DNA of 37,643 bases from Erysipelotrichales bacterium (GTDB lineage: Bacteria; Bacillota_I; Bacilli_A; Acholeplasmatales; WRBM01): NCBI GenBank assembly GCA_009784525.1, contig WRBM01000017.1:1-37643 (forward strand), read 5' to 3'. Shown here in pieces: positions 18,956 through 30,379 of this stretch. Each line of letters begins with the position of its first letter. Within the stretch, counting starts at the first letter, position 1. A program made the position numbers and the translations under genes. The notes below the pieces were generated by a model. It was not told where the DNA came from. It worked only from the letters and a program-made list of their open reading frames with translations, and made no database searches.

Positions 18956-21443
18956 GAGTAACTACTGTGATTGTGGAGACGGACTGATCGTCTTTTAAGC
19001 GAATAAGTCTGACACCTTGTGTTGCTCGACCTGTCTTAGCTATTTGCTCAACATGCATTCTGATAACTACACCCTTATTAGTCGAGATAATTAAATCTTC
19101 TTGGTCATTAACTGAACGAAGAGCAACTAAAGATCCGTTTTTCTCGGTAACATTTAAGGCTTTGATACCTCTACCACCGCGATATTGAAGGCGATATTCC
19201 TCCGCAAGGCTTCTTTTGCCAAAACCTTTCTCGGTAACAACCAAAATTTCTTCCTCATCAGAATCAATCATTGTCATTCCCACAAGATAATCGTTTTCGC
19301 CGATATCCATACCACGAACTCCACTAGCATTTCTTCCCATATCACGAACATCGTTTTCATCGAACCGAATCGCCTTACCGTTAGAAGCACCCAAAAGGAT
19401 ATTTTTCTTACCATTAGTAACTTTAACACTTAAAAGCTCATCATTATCTCTTAAACCGATAGCGATAATTCCATTCGTGCGGATATTTTTAAAGTTATCT
19501 ACAGCACAGCGCTTAACTACACCATTTTTTGTTGTGAAGAATAAATATGTTTCTTCACTTGCAAAATCTTTGATATTAGTAAAAGCAGCTAAACCTTCGC
19601 CTTCTTCAAATTGAATAATATTGACAATTGGAATTCCTTTAGCCGTTCTTGAAGCTTCTGGAATATTATAACCTTTGATTTTATAAACCCGACCTTTGGT
19701 TGTGAAAAATAAAAGATAGTCATGAGTGCTTGTCATTAAACTATGAAGAACATAATCATTTTCATTAGTCTTGATTCCAGACATTCCGGTGCCACCACGA
19801 TTTTGTGCTTTATAATTCTCAACTTTCATTCGTTTGGCATAACCATTATTAGTAATTGTAATAATCACATCTTCTGTCGGAATTAGATCTTCGTTATCAA
19901 TATTTATATCTTCATGAAGATTAATAGCCGTTCTTCTATCGTCACCAAAACGATCCTTGACTTCCAAAAGTTCTTTTTGAATAATAGTAGCTTTTTTCTG
20001 ATCATCAGCTAAAATACTTCTAAGCTCTTCAATATTAAGTCTTATCTCTCGGTCCTCTTCGATGATTTTATCAATCTCTAAAGCTGTAAGTCTTCCTAAA
20101 CGCATATCAAGAATCGCTTTTGCCTGGATTTCAGTTAAACCAAATCTAGACATTAAACCTTCCATCGCGATATCATTATTAGCTGACTTTTTAATTAATT
20201 CTACAACTTCATCGATATTTTCTAATCCAATAATCAAACCTTGTAAAATATGACTACGCGCTTCTGCTTTCTCTAAATCATAGATTGTCCGGCGTGTAAG
20301 CACTTCATATTGATGATCGATATAATGAACTAAGATTTGTTTTAGATTAAGAGTTTTCGGTTCACTGTTAACTAAAGCAATCATATTAATCCCAAAAGAT
20401 TGTTGGAGCTGAGTGTATTTATAAAGATTATTAAGCATAACATGTGGATTTACATCTCTTCTTAAATCAATAACTATCCGCATACCTTTACGGTTTGATT
20501 CATCCTGAAGACCAGTAATACCATCAACTATTTTTTCTTTAACAACTTCAGCGATTCTTTCCAGTAATTTACTTTTATTAACCTGATAAGGAATTTCTGT
20601 AACAATAATCGCATTACGGTTATTTTTTTCCACGATTTCTGCGGTAGCTCGCATTATAACAATACCATTACCAGTATGATAAGCATTACGTAAACCTGTA
20701 AGACCTAATAATTGTCCGGCTGTTGGAAAATCCGGACCTTTAATATGCTCCATCAATTCATCAATTGTTATCTCTGCATTATTCATTACCGCAATAATTC
20801 CGTTAATTACTTCTGTTAAGTTATGCGGTGGAATATTAGTTGCCATACCAACCGCTATTCCTGTAGTTCCGTTGACCAAAAGGTTAGGAAACTTAGCCGG
20901 AAGAACTGTTGGTTCTGTTTCTGTAGCGTCGTAGTTGTCTACAAAATCAACAGTATTTTTGCCTAAGTCACGAATAATTTCCATACAGATTTTGCTCATT
21001 CTAGCTTCTGTATAACGCATCGCTGCGGCAGGGTCTCCATCAATGGAACCAAAGTTTCCATGTCCATCAATTAATGGATAACGGTAACTAAAAGTTTGAG
21101 CCATTCTAACTAAAGCATCATATATTGAAGATTCACCATGAGGGTGGTATTTACCCATAACTTCCCCAGCAATTCTCGCTGATTTTTTGTGAGCTTTATC
21201 AGACTGCATACCCAAATCATTCATTGCATAGATAATTCTACGATGAACTGGTTTTAAACCATCTCTAACATCTGGTAAGGCTCTAGCAACGATAACACTC
21301 ATTGCATAATTAAGAAAAGATGAACGCATTTCCTGAGAAATATTTATTTCCTTAACAATACCGCCTGCTGGTTCTGTGATAATATTTTCTTCTTCAGAGG
21401 AAACTTCTTCTTTTAAGTCCTCATCAATCTCTTTTTCGTTCAT
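18912..21443 (-). CDS. gyrA: DNA gyrase subunit A
   Basis: 843 residues; the DNA breakage-reunion subunit of gyrase, which introduces negative supercoils. An acidic extension of about 20 residues precedes the winged-helix domain. The catalytic tyrosine is Tyr144 in AMRYTEAR. The quinolone-determining region reads [10 protein letters not shown], with Ser105 and Asp109 at the positions of E. coli Ser83 and Asp87, so the common resistance substitutions are absent; Glu104 replaces Asp82. The GyrA-box of the C-terminal wheel is QNRGGTG, followed by repeated blades. The acidic tail is [12 protein letters not shown]. The start at 21443 uses TAGGAGAG, which includes the gyrB stop codon. The 3' end overlaps the creatininase frame. 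Confidence 0.98.
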   Translation of the reverse strand: MNEKEIDEDLKEEVSSEEENIITEPAGGIVKEINISQEMRSSFLNYAMSVIVARALPDVRDGLKPVHRRIIYAMNDLGMQSDKAHKKSARIAGEVMGKYHPHGESSIYDALVRMAQTFSYRYPLIDGHGNFGSIDGDPAAAMRYTEARMSKICMEIIRDLGKNTVDFVDNYDATETEPTVLPAKFPNLLVNGTTGIAVGMATNIPPHNLTEVINGIIAVMNNAEITIDELMEHIKGPDFPTAGQLLGLTGLRNAYHTGNGIVIMRATAEIVEKNNRNAIIVTEIPYQVNKSKLLERIAEVVKEKIVDGITGLQDESNRKGMRIVIDLRRDVNPHVMLNNLYKYTQLQQSFGINMIALVNSEPKTLNLKQILVHYIDHQYEVLTRRTIYDLEKAEARSHILQGLIIGLENIDEVVELIKKSANNDIAMEGLMSRFGLTEIQAKAILDMRLGRLTALEIDKIIEEDREIRLNIEELRSILADDQKKATIIQKELLEVKDRFGDDRRTAINLHEDINIDNEDLIPTEDVIITITNNGYAKRMKVENYKAQNRGGTGMSGIKTNENDYVLHSLMTSTHDYLLFFTTKGRVYKIKGYNIPEASRTAKGIPIVNIIQFEEGEGLAAFTNIKDFASEETYLFFTTKNGVVKRCAVDNFKNIRTNGIIAIGLRDNDELLSVKVTNGKKNILLGASNGKAIRFDENDVRDMGRNASGVRGMDIGENDYLVGMTMIDSDEEEILVVTEKGFGKRSLAEEYRLQYRGGRGIKALNVTEKNGSLVALRSVNDQEDLIISTNKGVVIRMHVEQIAKTGRATQGVRLIRLKDDQSVSTITVVTRDESEEIEESEIAE

Positions 21444-21451
21444 ATACTCTC

Positions 21452-24408
<2,957 letters not shown>

Positions 24409-24434
<26 letters not shown>

Positions 24435-24618
24435 TTTCAATTTCAATGTTATCGCCAGGATATAATTTCCGACCACGACGATTATCCGCTATTTTGTTGA
24501 TAAAGATGTTGTGGCTTTCCAGAAAAATTTTTGCTTCCCCACCCGTTTGAATTACCGCCGCAAACTTAAGAAATTGACCTAACGTGATATATTCCGTTGT
24601 AATTTTTACGAGTTTCAT
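24409..24618 (-). CDS. yaaA: S4-domain RNA-binding protein, YaaA type
   Basis: 69 residues. A small S4 fold: ITLGQFLKFAAVIQTGGEAK, then IFINKIADNRRGRKLYPGD, which is the RNA-binding loop of the family found next to recF in Bacillota and linked to ribosome assembly. The frame is open to 24642, but the ATG at 24618 follows a perfect AAGGAGG eight bases upstream and gives the normal N-terminus MKLVKITTEYITLG. Its 3' end overlaps recF. The likely -10 element is at 24646-24651. Confidence 0.9.
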
Positions 24619-24645
24619 AATTTTCCTCCTTAGCCCTACCATTAT

Positions 24646-24651
24646 ATTATA
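24646..24651 (-). promoter_or_regulatory. -10 element upstream of the yaaA-recF-gyrBA operon
   Basis: TATAAT on the minus strand, about 28 bases before the yaaA-type start. The best -35 candidates (TTGTGC, 19-base spacer; TTGTTG, 22) are poorly placed, so only the -10 is supported. Confidence 0.45.
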
Positions 24652-24852
24652 TCATAATATAAGCTAAAAAGCACAACAAAAAACACAAAAGAGGCTTTTT
24701 TTCTTAGATTTTAAGCGATTTTCGCTCTAAATGATATATGTATCGTCTTGAAGCTAAAAAAACGCACGACGAGGCAAAAAAAATATTCAAAATTGATTTT
24801 GGATAATAATTATAACTTTATTTAGAAAGATGTTGGTTCTATTTTCTTTTTT

Positions 24853-24881
24853 GCGAAAAAAATTCGCCACTGCTGGCGAAT
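24853..24881 (-). terminator. Intrinsic terminator after the broken lipoprotein gene
   Basis: ATTCGCCA pairs with TGGCGAAT around a four-base loop, with a following run of seven T on the minus strand. It lies ten bases after the stop at 24891. Confidence 0.9.
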
Positions 24882-24890
24882 ATTTATTCT

Positions 24891-25638
24891 TTAAAAATGA
24901 AATAACGGAGCATGGCTCTCATAAATACTTTGAACATCAGCAAAAGTTATCATTCCGCTATCATAGGCTTCCGTTAATGTATGCTTCTCTTGACTATCAA
25001 TATCAATAATCCAGATTCTAGTAGCCTGACTTACATACCAAAATTCGAATCCTGCGACTACTTCACGAACCCAGGGTCTCATATCAGTCAATACTATAAC
25101 TAAAAGCGCATAAAACCCTTGAAAGTTTCCGTAAAATTCTGAATGCATTAAGAAATTCCGATCTGCAGCCAGCATTTTAGAAATAGTGTCTCTCGCTTCT
25201 GGTAATAGCCTGCTCCAATTTGACACCATGACTAATTCTCTATAGCTTAAAATTACTGAATCATAAGCTTCTGTCATCGTATAAACCTTCTGCGCTTCTA
25301 AATCAATCGCAACAACAAGAGTATCATTAAAATGGTAGATAACAAAATCGCGTTCCCAATCTTTTATCGCTTCCCATTCTCCTAAATCAATAAATGCCTG
25401 ATTTTGGAAACGAATTGCCTGTAAATCATCTGATAACTCGATTCTATCTATAATATTAAAATCATTTAAAACTTTATTTGCATTATTATTAGCATTAAAC
25501 CAATTGGAAAAAAGTTGTTTTACCGATTCATTTGGTGTTAAAGGTTCCGTTATTGTTTCATTTGTGGTAGTATCATTTGTGCAAGCAGCAACAAAAAAAC
25601 AAACTAAAAGCTAATAATAGGACTAAAAATTTTTTCAT
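24891..25638 (-). pseudogene. Lipoprotein gene interrupted by a one-base frameshift in a homopolymer
   Basis: The ATG at 25638 has a GGAGG site and good promoter. The first 15 codons (MKKFLVLLLAFSLFF) run into a stretch of seven T at 25593-25599; as written the frame then gives CCCLHK and stops. Removing one T restores VAACTNDTTT, a proper lipobox and Cys, and an open frame to TAA at 24891: 248 residues exactly. The mature part contains two tandem units of about 100 residues. The first has VVAIDLEAQKVYTMTEAYDS, the second WIIDIDSQEKHTLTEAYDSG; the TEAYDSG...F.DV ending resembles a motif seen in Bacillota lipoproteins of unknown function. The break may be a sequencing error, a phase-variable tract or true decay. 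The downstream 128-codon part is intact and followed by a terminator. Confidence 0.75.
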
Positions 25639-25669
25639 TTTTATCCTCCATAAAATACATCATAATACT

Positions 25670-25698
25670 ATTATATCACTTTATTCGAGTTTTTGCAA
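25670..25698 (-). promoter_or_regulatory. Sigma-A promoter of the lipoprotein gene
   Basis: TTGCAA (25693-25698) and TATAAT (25670-25675) on the minus strand with a 17-base spacer, about 32 bases before the start codon. A strong promoter suggests recent or continuing expression despite the frameshift. Confidence 0.8.
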
Positions 25699-25740
25699 CC
25701 GCTTTCTTAGCGTTTGACCTGTATGCTTATTTAAACTAAA

Positions 25741-26075
25741 TTAAGAACATTGCCATATAAAGTGGTAAAGTTTCTTACCTAACTTTACAAGTATATCAGC
25801 AATGATGTTATCATAAATAGCGCCTTTATAAATGCCGAGATTTCCTTTAATAATATTTGCTTGAGAACCATCTTCTAACATAGCTATTTCTCAATTTTAC
25901 GTTTCAGCATTTTAATACCTTCTTTTGAAACAGTATATCAAAATATAAATACATTGCCAAGCCCTTTGCAGATTTATACGTCGAATAATCACATACAAAT
26001 GCAGATTTTTTAGCGATATCCTTTAAAGATATTCTATTTCCTAACTTTTTATACTGCTCTTACTTATATATCCTC
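25741..26075 (-). pseudogene. Remnant of an ATP-binding protein with DUF4143 C-terminal domain
   Basis: Two frame fragments lie head to tail on the minus strand. The second starts at about 25880 (MLEDGSQANIIKGNLGIYKG, then AIYDNIIADILVKLGKKLYHF) and ends at TAA 25741. It matches the conserved part of DUF4143 in archaeal/bacterial AAA-type ATPases, where a nuclease-like end would normally follow; here it stops. The first fragment (about 26066-25930: EQYKKLGNRISLKDIAKKS, then AKGLAMYLYF) is in another frame and I cannot place it firmly. No start codon with a ribosome site is present, so it is a gene remnant. The family identification is from memory of the motif. Confidence 0.5.
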
Positions 26076-26089
26076 CCGCAAACAAGGAA

Positions 26090-26248
26090 TTATCTAAAAT
26101 GTCCTAAATACATTAAAGATATCAATACAAATAGTAATAATCCAGCAATGAATATAAATCCACATCCTGCTCGCCTTCTGCGCCTCATTCTTCTTCCAAA
26201 TACAATTCTGCGCGCTACTCTGCGACGAGGCGTTACTCTTCTTCTCAT
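26090..26248 (-). CDS. Arg-rich small membrane protein
   Basis: 52 residues. The ATG at 26248 follows AAGGAGAT at good spacing; an upstream in-frame ATG at 26287 has no ribosome site. The N-terminal half is extremely basic (MRRRVTPRRRVARRIVFGRR, then MRRRRRAG), with roughly half of the first 30 residues Arg. A hydrophobic segment (about 31-48, GFIFIAGLLLFVLISLMYLG) and a short end follow. By the positive-inside rule the basic part is cytosolic and could bind nucleic acid or acidic lipid. Arg rather than Lys is striking in an AT-rich genome. I do not recognise the family. It lies between the DUF4143 remnant and serS with no obvious partner. Confidence 0.65.
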   Translation of the reverse strand: MRRRVTPRRRVARRIVFGRRMRRRRRAGCGFIFIAGLLLFVLISLMYLGHFR

Positions 26249-26457
26249 TTGTTTATCTCCTTCGAAAAATTTGTTAAATCGAGACATTTCTCGTTTTCAA
26301 TGCTTTTATTATACATATGAGATGTCAAAAAAGTTTTAAATTTTTCTTGTTTTTTTTGAAAAATTTTTATTTTTATTATTCGGAATAAGATGAAAAAATC
26401 CACTAGCTAGACAACTATATAAATGTCAAGTAGTTTTTAGTAAATATTTTAAATTAT
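26249..26457. other. AT-rich intergenic stretch
   Basis: Between the Arg-rich gene and the serS terminator no gene is seen. A TATAAT near 26308-26313 (minus strand) could be the -10 of the Arg-rich gene, but the TTGACA nearby is only nine bases from it, so no full promoter can be called. Confidence 0.4.
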
Positions 26458-26481
26458 AAAAAAAACACCTCATCAAAGGTG
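26458..26481 (-). terminator. Intrinsic terminator of serS
   Basis: CACCT pairs with AGGTG around a six-base loop, followed by eight T on the minus strand. It lies about 110 bases after the serS stop. Confidence 0.75.
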
Positions 26482-26592
26482 CTTTTATCCGCAATTACAT
26501 CATAAAAAGTCGTGCTATGGTCTTTTTACTTCTTGATGTTAGCTATATTATATAAAATAATTATCGCAAAAATATCGAGAAATTATGGTAAA

Positions 26593-27867
26593 TTATGTTA
26601 TTTTATTGACTCGCATATAAGGAACTAAAACTTCTGGTATTGTAATTGTGCCGTCGGCGTTTTGATAGTTTTCCATAATTGCAATAACTGTTCTTCCTAC
26701 CGCAAGCCCAGAGCCATTTAAAGTATGGACATATTCCGTCTTACTTTCTTTTGTTCTCTTAAAGCGAATATTGCCTCGTCGTGCCTGAAAATCACTAGCG
26801 TTAGAAATACTTGCGATTTCCCGATATTTATCTTGAGAAGGAATCCATGCTTCAATATCATAAGTTTTAGTCATCGCAAATCCTAGATCACCTGTACAAA
26901 GTTCTACAACTCGATAAGGAATACCTAATAAATTTAAAACCTTTTCTGAATTCTTTAGCATTAATTCTAATTCTTTCAATGAGTCTTCTGGTTTAGTAAT
27001 TTTAATTAGTTCAACTTTATTAAACTGATGTTGTCTTAAAATACCTTTTGTATCTCTACCTGCAGATCCAGCTTCTTTTCTGAAGGCTGTTGTAAAACTA
27101 ACAAAGCGTAATGGCAATTTCTCACCATCAATAATCTCATCACGATACATATTAATTGTCGGGACTTCAGCCGTTGGATTTAATAAATAACCATGTTCGC
27201 CAGTAACTTGAAAAGAATCATCAGCGAACTTAGGAAATTGTCCAGTCGCAAACATTGACAGTTCATTTACTAAGTAAGGCGGGATAATTTCTTGATAATC
27301 ATGCTCAAAGGCATGTAAATCCATCATAAACTGAATCAGGCTTCTTTCTAACCTAGCCCCTAGCCCTTTATAAACAACAAAACGGGGACCGCTAATCTTA
27401 ACTGCTCGTTCAAAGTCAAGAATATCGAGATTTTCACCTAATTCTGTGTGGTCTTTTATCGGAAAATTAAATTCTCTGGGTTTACCTACTGTATTTATAA
27501 GGCGATTTTCACTTTCATCTTTACCGATTTTCAAACTTTCGTGCGGTATATTAGGAGTAGAAGCTAAAGTTTCAAGAATTTGGGCATCAATTATCGCAAT
27601 TTTATCGTCAAAATTTTTTATCTCATCACCAATATTCGCAATACTTTCCATTAAAGTCGTAGTATCTTTTTTCTCTCTCTTTAAAGTACCAATTTCTTTG
27701 GATTTTTCGTTACGAAGCGCCTTTAACTCTTCGGCTTTCTGAATAAAACCCCTTCGGTTTTGATCCAAAATACTAATTTCCCTTAAATATGAAAAATCAC
27801 TACCTCTTTTGTTTAATTCCTTAATTACTTCCTCAATGTTTTCTCTGATTTTTTTAATGTCAATCAT
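26593..27867 (-). CDS. serS: Seryl-tRNA synthetase
   Basis: 424 residues, the family's normal size. Charges tRNA-Ser with serine. An N-terminal helical arm (MIDIKKIRENIEEVIKELNK to about 110) binds the long variable arm of tRNA-Ser. The class II core follows, with the TAEVPTIN block, motif 2 FRKEAGSAGRDTKGILRQHQ and motif 3 GSGLAVGRTVIAIMENYQ. The frame is open upstream to 28023, but that stretch is the T-box leader. The start at 27867 has AAAAGGA eight bases upstream and gives the standard N-terminus. Regulated by the T-box at 27892-28106. Confidence 0.96.
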   Translation of the reverse strand: MIDIKKIRENIEEVIKELNKRGSDFSYLREISILDQNRRGFIQKAEELKALRNEKSKEIGTLKREKKDTTTLMESIANIGDEIKNFDDKIAIIDAQILETLASTPNIPHESLKIGKDESENRLINTVGKPREFNFPIKDHTELGENLDILDFERAVKISGPRFVVYKGLGARLERSLIQFMMDLHAFEHDYQEIIPPYLVNELSMFATGQFPKFADDSFQVTGEHGYLLNPTAEVPTINMYRDEIIDGEKLPLRFVSFTTAFRKEAGSAGRDTKGILRQHQFNKVELIKITKPEDSLKELELMLKNSEKVLNLLGIPYRVVELCTGDLGFAMTKTYDIEAWIPSQDKYREIASISNASDFQARRGNIRFKRTKESKTEYVHTLNGSGLAVGRTVIAIMENYQNADGTITIPEVLVPYMRVNKIT

Positions 27868-27891
27868 TTCAATCATCCTTTTCTTAAGAAT

Positions 27892-28106
27892 AAAAAAAGC
27901 CCCTTTTATTTTAAAGGGCGAATTACTTCGCGGTGCCACCTTTTTTCCTGGACTTTGCCAGCTTAAAGCCTTTAACGCCGGCATACGGACATAGTTAGTG
28001 TCATTCTTAAGTAGATTCTGCATAATATTCCTTTTGGCTCACACCACCCGCCAAATCTCTTGTAAGAAGATTATTCATACTTATCTTAATCATTAATTTC
28101 TTATTT
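27892..28106 (-). promoter_or_regulatory. Serine T-box riboswitch in the serS leader
   Basis: The minus-strand leader contains the T-box sequence AAGGTGGCACCGCG (27929-27942), followed by a terminator hairpin (CGCCCTTT/AAAGGGGC with seven T, ending near 27892). A long Stem I lies upstream with the specifier-loop context GAATCTACTT, giving specifier UCU (28013-28015), a serine codon followed by the expected purine. Uncharged tRNA-Ser binding should form the antiterminator and allow serS transcription. Confidence 0.93.
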
Positions 28107-28112
28107 ATTAAT

Positions 28113-28141
28113 AATATAACATACATCTGTCAGAAAGACAA
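28113..28141 (-). promoter_or_regulatory. Sigma-A promoter of the serS T-box transcript
   Basis: TTGTCT (28136-28141) and TATATT (28113-28118) on the minus strand with a 17-base spacer, just upstream of T-box Stem I. Confidence 0.7.
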
Positions 28142-28161
28142 GTATTTTCTTTAACAAGATG

Positions 28162-28197
28162 TTTCATTATCGCCATATTAATATTTGGCGCAATAAT
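28162..28197 (-). other. Hairpin after the rpmH-to-hydrolase operon
   Basis: CGCCA/TGGCG with flanking partial pairing, eight bases beyond the hydrolase stop. It has no T-run on the minus strand, so it is only a weak candidate for the operon end. Confidence 0.3.
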
Positions 28198-28204
28198 TTC
28201 TGAA

Positions 28205-28936
28205 CTAGAAATAGATATGAGTTACAAGATTCCGATCGACATATTTATACATAAAGATTTCTGTATCTGGCGAAAGAATCAAATCCTGAACAGAAACAAA
28301 TAAACGGTGACTATATAATTGAAAATTTCGACTCAAACCTGGTTGATTCCAAGCTTTGCGAATTAAATCCGTACAATATGTGCGACTATTGCGACCAAAA
28401 AGGAAGAAATAGTTATATCTCATGCCTATACTTTCTTTATAAAAATTATTAGTAATCTCAAAATCATTTTCTGTTGCGTTTATAATTCTTAAACCAATAA
28501 AGGTTTTTAAGCGATAATTAGTAATAAAATCATTTTCTGAACGTCTGACATAATTAATATCCGTTCTTAAAAAGTTTCCGGTAATATCAATAATCTCTGG
28601 ACCAAATGATACAGCCGCATGGCCACCAAAGAAAAAAGGAAATAACTGGTTTACTATGGGTATTTGCGGAAACGGTGTCTCAAGACTAACTAATAAATCA
28701 CCATTCATTCCAGGAAAAAGCAATTCAGAATCCGCAAAAGCATCTGTAAATGTTTCACGTGGAACATGATAGTATCTGAATCGCTCATTACTTATCACTT
28801 CGTTAAATTCTCTACCCTCTCTAAATGCCGCAACTAAACGCTCAACTTCTCGATTTTTTTGGTGACTACGAATTGAAAAAAGAGCGATTGTAATAAGTAA
28901 AGCGAAAAGAATAACGCGAAAAATTATTTTTTTCAA
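28205..28936 (-). CDS. Membrane-anchored YiiX-like (permuted NlpC/P60) cysteine hydrolase
   Basis: 243 residues. An N-terminal membrane segment (about 4-22) places the rest outside the cell or makes it secreted. The permuted NlpC/P60 (YiiX/YebB) order is visible: GDLLVSL at 79-85, His106 in FFFGGHAAVSFG, then Cys188 in SRTYCTDLIRKAWN. His before Cys is the sign of the permuted form. Known relatives are amidases or peptidases acting on wall peptides or lipids; the substrate here is unknown. The start is TTG at 28936, two bases after the jag stop, with only a weak AAAGAA site, so expression probably depends on coupling to jag. It is the last gene of the rpmH-rnpA-yidC-jag cluster, an unusual place for this family. 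Confidence 0.75.
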   Translation of the reverse strand: MKKIIFRVILFALLITIALFSIRSHQKNREVERLVAAFREGREFNEVISNERFRYYHVPRETFTDAFADSELLFPGMNGDLLVSLETPFPQIPIVNQLFPFFFGGHAAVSFGPEIIDITGNFLRTDINYVRRSENDFITNYRLKTFIGLRIINATENDFEITNNFYKESIGMRYNYFFLFGRNSRTYCTDLIRKAWNQPGLSRNFQLYSHRLFVSVQDLILSPDTEIFMYKYVDRNLVTHIYF

Positions 28937-28937
28937 G

Positions 28938-29540
28938 TTATTCTTTATATTTTATTGTGACATGACGTTTATCGCCTTCACCCTTAGATTCTGTTTCAAT
29001 ATTTTTCCAATCGGTTAAGCGACTATGAACAATTCTTCTTTCAAATGGATTCATTGGTTGTAGATGTGCCGTTACCTTTGTTTTTTGAACCTTTTGAGCA
29101 ACTTCCACCGCAACCATTTCCAGTTTACGTTTTCTTTGTTCTTTATAATTACCAATATCAATGGAAACCATGATTCTACCTGATACAAATTCATTCAGGT
29201 AAGCCTTTAAAAGTGTTTGTAAAGCATCTAAATTTTTACCATCTTTTCCGATTAAAAGTGGATTTTCTTCGCTATTTATTGTATAAAATATCTCAGTTTG
29301 ATTATTTAAAGTCCTTACTTCCATTAAACATGGAATCGTTAGTTCCTTAAAAATAGCTTGGAGATATTTTTTTCCTTCCAAGGCTAATAATACATCAACA
29401 TAAGCCTCATATTCGTTGATTCCATCTTTTTCTTCTAAAACGTTAATGGTAATTTTATCAGCTGAAAGCCTTAAAAGATCAACTGCGATTACTTCAGCTT
29501 CTAAATCTGTTTTTGCTTCAAAAGTTACACGCTTAAACAT
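28938..29540 (-). CDS. jag: RNA-binding protein Jag/KhpB
   Basis: 200 residues in the expected three-part form: an N-terminal Jag domain (about 1-50), a KH domain (LLIGKDGKNLDALQTLLKAY, about 95-115) and an R3H domain (about 140-200) with the R-x-x-x-H motif in ERRIVHSRL. Jag/KhpB binds RNA, usually with KhpA, and affects cell elongation and division in Bacillota. The start overlaps the yidC stop by one base (TAATG), so the genes are translationally coupled, the standard arrangement. It ends two bases before the hydrolase gene. Confidence 0.95.
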   Translation of the reverse strand: MFKRVTFEAKTDLEAEVIAVDLLRLSADKITINVLEEKDGINEYEAYVDVLLALEGKKYLQAIFKELTIPCLMEVRTLNNQTEIFYTINSEENPLLIGKDGKNLDALQTLLKAYLNEFVSGRIMVSIDIGNYKEQRKRKLEMVAVEVAQKVQKTKVTAHLQPMNPFERRIVHSRLTDWKNIETESKGEGDKRHVTIKYKE

Positions 29541-30379
29541 TATTTATCACCTGGTATTATACCTTTCATTTTATAGAATTTCTTTTCTGATATTTTTTTA
29601 CCGATTAAGATCTGACCAATTGAGATTGTAGTTCCGACAATCCAATAAAGCGCTAAGGCATTGCTTCCCCAAGCTATAAAGGCCATCATTAAAACCATAA
29701 AATACATCATCATTTTTGTCATTTTTTGTTGACTTTGTGTTTGATTGCTAGGGCTTGTTGGATATTTCTTTATATATTTTGGTTTTCTTTGACTTATGAA
29801 TTGTTGCCCAAACATAACGACCGCAACTAATAAGGTTAGAACGATATCATTCCTACCATATTGGAAAGAAAGATCCCACCACAAGAAATCCATACTCATA
29901 TCAGAATATAATCCGCCTTCAATTGTAATTCTTCGAACGACCTGAAACATCGTAATAAATATAATCATCTGTGCAGCTTGCATTAAAATACAGCCTATTG
30001 GATTTATTTTATAGGTGCGCCAAAGTTTCATCATTTCCATTTGCATTTTCTGTTGACTCTCTGGATCTTTTTTAGTTGCGTATTTTGCTCTTACGCGATC
30101 CATATCAGGTTGCATCAGCTGCATCTTTAACATCATATCATTACTTTGCGCATAAATTGGCCAAGCGACTAATCTGATTAGAATAGTTGTAAAAACAATT
30201 CCTAAACCGTAATTATTATCAAATAAACCTGCAAAGAAATTAAAAATCCAAGCAAATCCTCTTATTAAAAAGAATGAATTTTCCGTAATCGGATCTTCTG
30301 TATTTCCTTTACAGCCCGTCAGAAATAATAATACAAAGATTGCTAGTGCCGCAATTATCAGAATTCTTTTATTCTTCAT
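29540..30379 (-). CDS. yidC: Membrane protein insertase YidC/SpoIIIJ
   Basis: 279 residues; inserts membrane proteins with or without SecYEG. It starts with a lipoprotein signal, lipobox FLTGC with Cys23. The conserved positive residue in the first core segment is Arg69 (TTILIRLVAWPIY). A charged cytoplasmic hairpin follows (QPDMDRVRAKYATKKDPESQ), then further membrane segments and the IAWGSNALALYWIVGTTISI block. The basic tail is short. The start overlaps the rnpA end by 11 bases, and the stop overlaps the jag start by one. Confidence 0.96.
   Translation of the reverse strand: MKNKRILIIAALAIFVLLFLTGCKGNTEDPITENSFFLIRGFAWIFNFFAGLFDNNYGLGIVFTTILIRLVAWPIYAQSNDMMLKMQLMQPDMDRVRAKYATKKDPESQQKMQMEMMKLWRTYKINPIGCILMQAAQMIIFITMFQVVRRITIEGGLYSDMSMDFLWWDLSFQYGRNDIVLTLLVAVVMFGQQFISQRKPKYIKKYPTSPSNQTQSQQKMTKMMMYFMVLMMAFIAWGSNALALYWIVGTTISIGQILIGKKISEKKFYKMKGIIPGDK

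Noticed and set aside
27868-28023. In-frame 52-residue N-terminal extension of serS.
   Set aside because: It is the T-box leader RNA; the true start has its own ribosome site and matches the family N-terminus.
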